7,177 nucleotides of DNA from an uncultured Eubacteriales bacterium. GTDB lineage: Bacteria > Bacillota > Clostridia > Oscillospirales > Acutalibacteraceae. The translations under genes were made by a program, and so were the position numbers. The stretch spans positions 1 to 7,177 of the forward strand of contig ONPH01000061.1 of assembly GCA_900319655.1 (NCBI GenBank), given 5' to 3'. The notes under the pieces were generated by a model. That model was not told the origin of the DNA. It was given only the letters and a program-made list of their open reading frames with translations, and made no database searches. This document shows, piece by piece, positions 5,563 through 7,177 of the stretch. Position 1 is the stretch's first letter, and every line of letters begins with the position of its first letter.

Positions 5563-6471
5563 TCAATCAAAATTGCGTTCGTCGTAACCGAAATTCTGCA
5601 CCAATTGCGCGCGGTTACGCCAATCCTCTTTGACCTTAATCCAGGTCTGCAAAAATACCTTGCAATCGAAAAATCTCTCGATGTCCTGCCTTGCGTAGGT
5701 GCTGATTTTCTTTAACATGGCGCCGTTTTTGCCGATGATTATGCGCTTGTGGGTTTCACGCTCGCAGAAAATCGTCGCGTCGATATCCAGAATTCCGTTG
5801 TCTCGGGTTTTCATCTTCTCAATCAAAACCGCCGTGCCGTGGGGGATTTCCTTGTCGCATAGGCGCAGGATTTTCTCCCTGATAATCTCAGCGACAATTA
5901 CGCGCTCCGGCTGGTCTGTAAGGGTGTCGTCGTCAAAGAAGTGACCGCCCTCGGAAGCCTGCTTTTTAAGCTCCTCAAACAGCTCGTCAATTCCGCTTCC
6001 GTCCTGAGCGCTGACAGGTACGACCGCCTCAAAATCATAAAGCTTTGAGTAGGTCAGAATTTGCTTCATCAGCACATCCTTTTCCTTTAGCATATCAATC
6101 TTGTTTATCGCGAGAATCGCGGGCATTTCCATCGTCTTGAACTTTTCAATCAGGCTCAAATCCGCAGGAGACGGCTCCTTGCCTGCCTCAACCACGAGCA
6201 TACAGCAGTCAACTCCGCCGACGCTCTCGTTAACCGAGCGAACCATATACTTGCCGAGTGTATTCTTGGGCTTGTGCATACCGGGAGTGTCGAAGAAAAC
6301 AATCTGGTACTCGCCCTTAGTCAGCACGCCCGTAATGCGGTTGCGCGTGGTCTGCGGCTTCGAGGACACAATCGCGATTTTCTGCCCCATTAGCCTGTTG
6401 AGTATTGAGCTTTTGCCCACATTCGGTTTGCCGACGATAGCGACAAACGCAGATTTATCATTAGTATTCAT
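5563..6471 (-). CDS. era: GTPase Era
   Basis: Era is an essential GTPase that binds the 3' end of 16S rRNA and acts in 30S subunit maturation, coupling assembly to cell-cycle progress. The 302-residue length is standard. The G-domain motifs are all present: G1 GKPNVGKS (14-21), the G2 region PQTTRNRITG (39-48), G3 DTPG (61-64), G4 NKID (123-126) and G5 SAQ (154-156). The C-terminal type-II KH domain contains IIIGKNGAMLKKI (244-256), with the RNA-binding GKNG loop, and the protein ends with VFLQTWIKVKEDWRN (272-286), also conserved. The ATG at 6471 has an AGAGG site 5 bases upstream. The gene follows the dgkA terminator and appears to be the first gene of the era-yqzL-recO-mutS2-rimM-trmD unit. 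It stands next to ybeY-dgkA, as is common; the cdd gene often found between dgkA and era is absent. Confidence 0.98.
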   Translation of the reverse strand: MNTNDKSAFVAIVGKPNVGKSSILNRLMGQKIAIVSSKPQTTRNRITGVLTKGEYQIVFFDTPGMHKPKNTLGKYMVRSVNESVGGVDCCMLVVEAGKEPSPADLSLIEKFKTMEMPAILAINKIDMLKEKDVLMKQILTYSKLYDFEAVVPVSAQDGSGIDELFEELKKQASEGGHFFDDDTLTDQPERVIVAEIIREKILRLCDKEIPHGTAVLIEKMKTRDNGILDIDATIFCERETHKRIIIGKNGAMLKKISTYARQDIERFFDCKVFLQTWIKVKEDWRNRAQLVQNFGYDERNFD

Positions 6472-6518
6472 AATTACCTCTTCAAAAAATTATTTCAAAT
6501 TAAAATATTCCAGTTTAT

Positions 6519-6538
6519 AGTATAACATATCGTGTCAA
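6519..6538 (-). promoter_or_regulatory. Candidate promoter for era
   Basis: On the minus strand an extended -10, TG-T-TATACT (TATACT at 6519-6524), lies about 48 bases before the era start. A perfect TTGACA sits at 6533-6538 but only 8 bases from TATACT and 13 from an alternative TATAAA (6514-6519), too close for a normal -35/-10 pair. The extended -10 probably carries the promoter on its own. The TTGACA overlaps the first T bases after the dgkA terminator stem. Confidence 0.5.
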
Positions 6539-6576
6539 AAAATAAAAGCATTTCCGCCGTAAAAGGCAAAAATGCT
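6537..6576 (-). terminator. Intrinsic terminator after dgkA
   Basis: One base after the dgkA stop codon, AGCATTTTTGCC pairs with GGCGGAAATGCT (6565-6576 and 6547-6558): 12 pairs, two of them G-U, with a 6-base loop. A run of TTTATTTTTT follows (6537-6546). This is a strong Rho-independent terminator that separates ybeY-dgkA from era. Confidence 0.92.
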
Positions 6577-6577
6577 C

Positions 6578-7054
6578 TCAGTCTTTTTTGAATTTTTTAA
6601 TTATTTTAGCAGGGCTTATCGCAATAAAAAGCACTGACACAACCGCCGAAATAATCAAAAGTATCAGCATAGGGGTATTCTGCGAGAAGTACACGAAAAT
6701 ATTCTTTATTACTTCCAAATTCCAGAAGAATATCACCGCAATAGCTGCCGCCGCAATTGACAAAACAAGCACCGCTCCTGCCGCCATATCCTTTGCTCGG
6801 CGGATATGCTCGTTTTGCTCTGTGGTAACAGCGTCACAGGTGTCCTCTATCGCCGTATTAACAAGCTCCGCCGCGATAACGAGCGCGATTAGGATAATCA
6901 AAACCGCCCACTGCGCCGCGGTAAAATTATAAAACGATGAAAACACCAACACATATACCGCCGCTACAAGGTGAAAGCGCAGGTGCCCTTCGCTGCACAC
7001 TGCGCCGAAAAATCCCTTTATTGCGCAGCCAAAGCTTTTAAGCTGCTTTTTCAT
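6578..7054 (-). CDS. dgkA: Diacylglycerol kinase family protein (probable undecaprenol kinase)
   Basis: This is a small integral-membrane lipid kinase of the DgkA family. In Gram-positive bacteria the family member phosphorylates undecaprenol, feeding carrier lipid for cell-wall synthesis. Family motifs are SEGHLRFH (residues 21-28, acidic/His-containing surface helix), AAELVNTAIEDTCD (61-74, with catalytic-region E63, N66 and E70) and RAKDMAAGAVLV (86-97). Hydrophobic segments lie at about 29-48, 50-69, 92-111 and 128-147. The protein has 158 residues, against about 120 for the three-helix members, because of a C-terminal extension (about 112-158) with a fourth membrane segment and a lysine-rich tail. 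No clear ribosome binding site precedes the ATG at 7054. The start shares one base with the ybeY stop (TAATG), so translation probably re-initiates. Substrate choice (undecaprenol or diacylglycerol) is inferred from taxonomy only. Confidence 0.93.
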   Translation of the reverse strand: MKKQLKSFGCAIKGFFGAVCSEGHLRFHLVAAVYVLVFSSFYNFTAAQWAVLIILIALVIAAELVNTAIEDTCDAVTTEQNEHIRRAKDMAAGAVLVLSIAAAAIAVIFFWNLEVIKNIFVYFSQNTPMLILLIISAVVSVLFIAISPAKIIKKFKKD

Positions 7055-7177
7055 TATTCGTAATCTGATACAATGTAGCTTGACGAGGCAGGAAGTCCGA
7101 GCTGCTCCATAACAAGCTCCTCTTTTTCTCTCATTCTAACCTTTTCAAGCTTTTCCATGTGGTCGTAGCCCAGAAGA
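7054..7177 (-). CDS. ybeY: YbeY, endoribonuclease for rRNA maturation, C-terminal 40 residues (runs off right edge)
   Basis: YbeY is a zinc-dependent RNase needed for 16S rRNA 3'-end processing and late 70S ribosome quality control. Only the C-terminus is in the window. Reading from 7176 it starts LLGYDHMEKLEKVRMREKEE, which is the end of the family's HGxLHLxGYDH motif with the third zinc-ligand histidine, followed by the usual charged helix and a short tail ending SDYE. It ends at the TAA at 7054-7056, whose last base is the A of the dgkA ATG. The location upstream of dgkA and era is the common Firmicute order. The segment is short, but the GYDHM motif and the context make the assignment firm. 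Confidence 0.9.
   Translation of the reverse strand, partial: LLGYDHMEKLEKVRMREKEELVMEQLGLPASSSYIVSDYE

Noticed and set aside
5529..5567. 8-bp stem around the end of era (ATTGATTA / TAATCAAT)
   Set aside because: Only A-T-rich arms with a 23-base loop and no T-run; expected by chance in this composition.
1..7177. A novel defence, mobile or biosynthetic system
   Set aside because: Every sizeable reading frame on the coding strand belongs to a well-known housekeeping family, in an order typical of Firmicutes for most of its length; no unexplained gene-sized space remains.

Overview
The window reads as a housekeeping stretch of a Gram-positive Firmicute, most likely a member of the Clostridia close to the Oscillospirales/Ruminococcaceae. 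That placement is inferred from the gene order ybeY-dgkA-era-yqzL-recO, the presence of a YqzL-like protein and MutS2, an HPr carrying both His15 and Ser46, strong GGAGG-type ribosome binding sites and AT-rich intergenic DNA. All ten genes lie on the minus strand, so transcription runs from right to left. No mobile element, tRNA, rRNA, CRISPR array or defence cassette was seen.

In transcription order: (1) the C-terminal end of ybeY (7054-7177, cut by the window edge) overlaps by one base with dgkA (6578-7054), an undecaprenol/diacylglycerol kinase with an extra C-terminal membrane segment. A strong intrinsic terminator (6537-6576) closes this unit. (2) A candidate promoter at about 6519-6538 starts a second unit, era (5563-6471), yqzL (5320-5493), recO (4626-5369), mutS2 (2254-4617), rimM (1645-2160) and trmD (963-1655). 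The spacing is tight or overlapping throughout except for a 68-base gap before yqzL and a 93-base gap before rimM. The first gap holds a stem-loop over the yqzL ribosome binding site and start codon. The second holds a hairpin over the mutS2 stop codon, five tandem 7-base repeats and a GC-rich hairpin. (3) A monocistronic HPr gene (429-692) has its own near-consensus promoter (766-794) and an intrinsic terminator (377-404). (4) The N-terminal part of uvrC (1-327) runs off the left edge.

Functionally, the large unit combines ribosome maturation and tRNA modification (YbeY, Era, RimM, TrmD) with DNA repair (RecO) and MutS2, a protein linked in the literature both to recombination and to rescue of collided ribosomes. 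HPr is the phosphocarrier of the sugar phosphotransferase system and, through Ser46, a carbon-catabolite signal. UvrC is the nucleotide-excision-repair nuclease.

I did not find an undescribed multi-gene system here. The observations most worth a second look are small: the hairpin that buries the yqzL start site, the 50-base yqzL/recO overlap, the stop-codon hairpin and heptamer repeat between mutS2 and rimM, an Asp-to-Glu change at the expected catalytic position 169 of TrmD, and the placement of rimM-trmD behind mutS2 instead of within the usual rpsP-rplS cluster.
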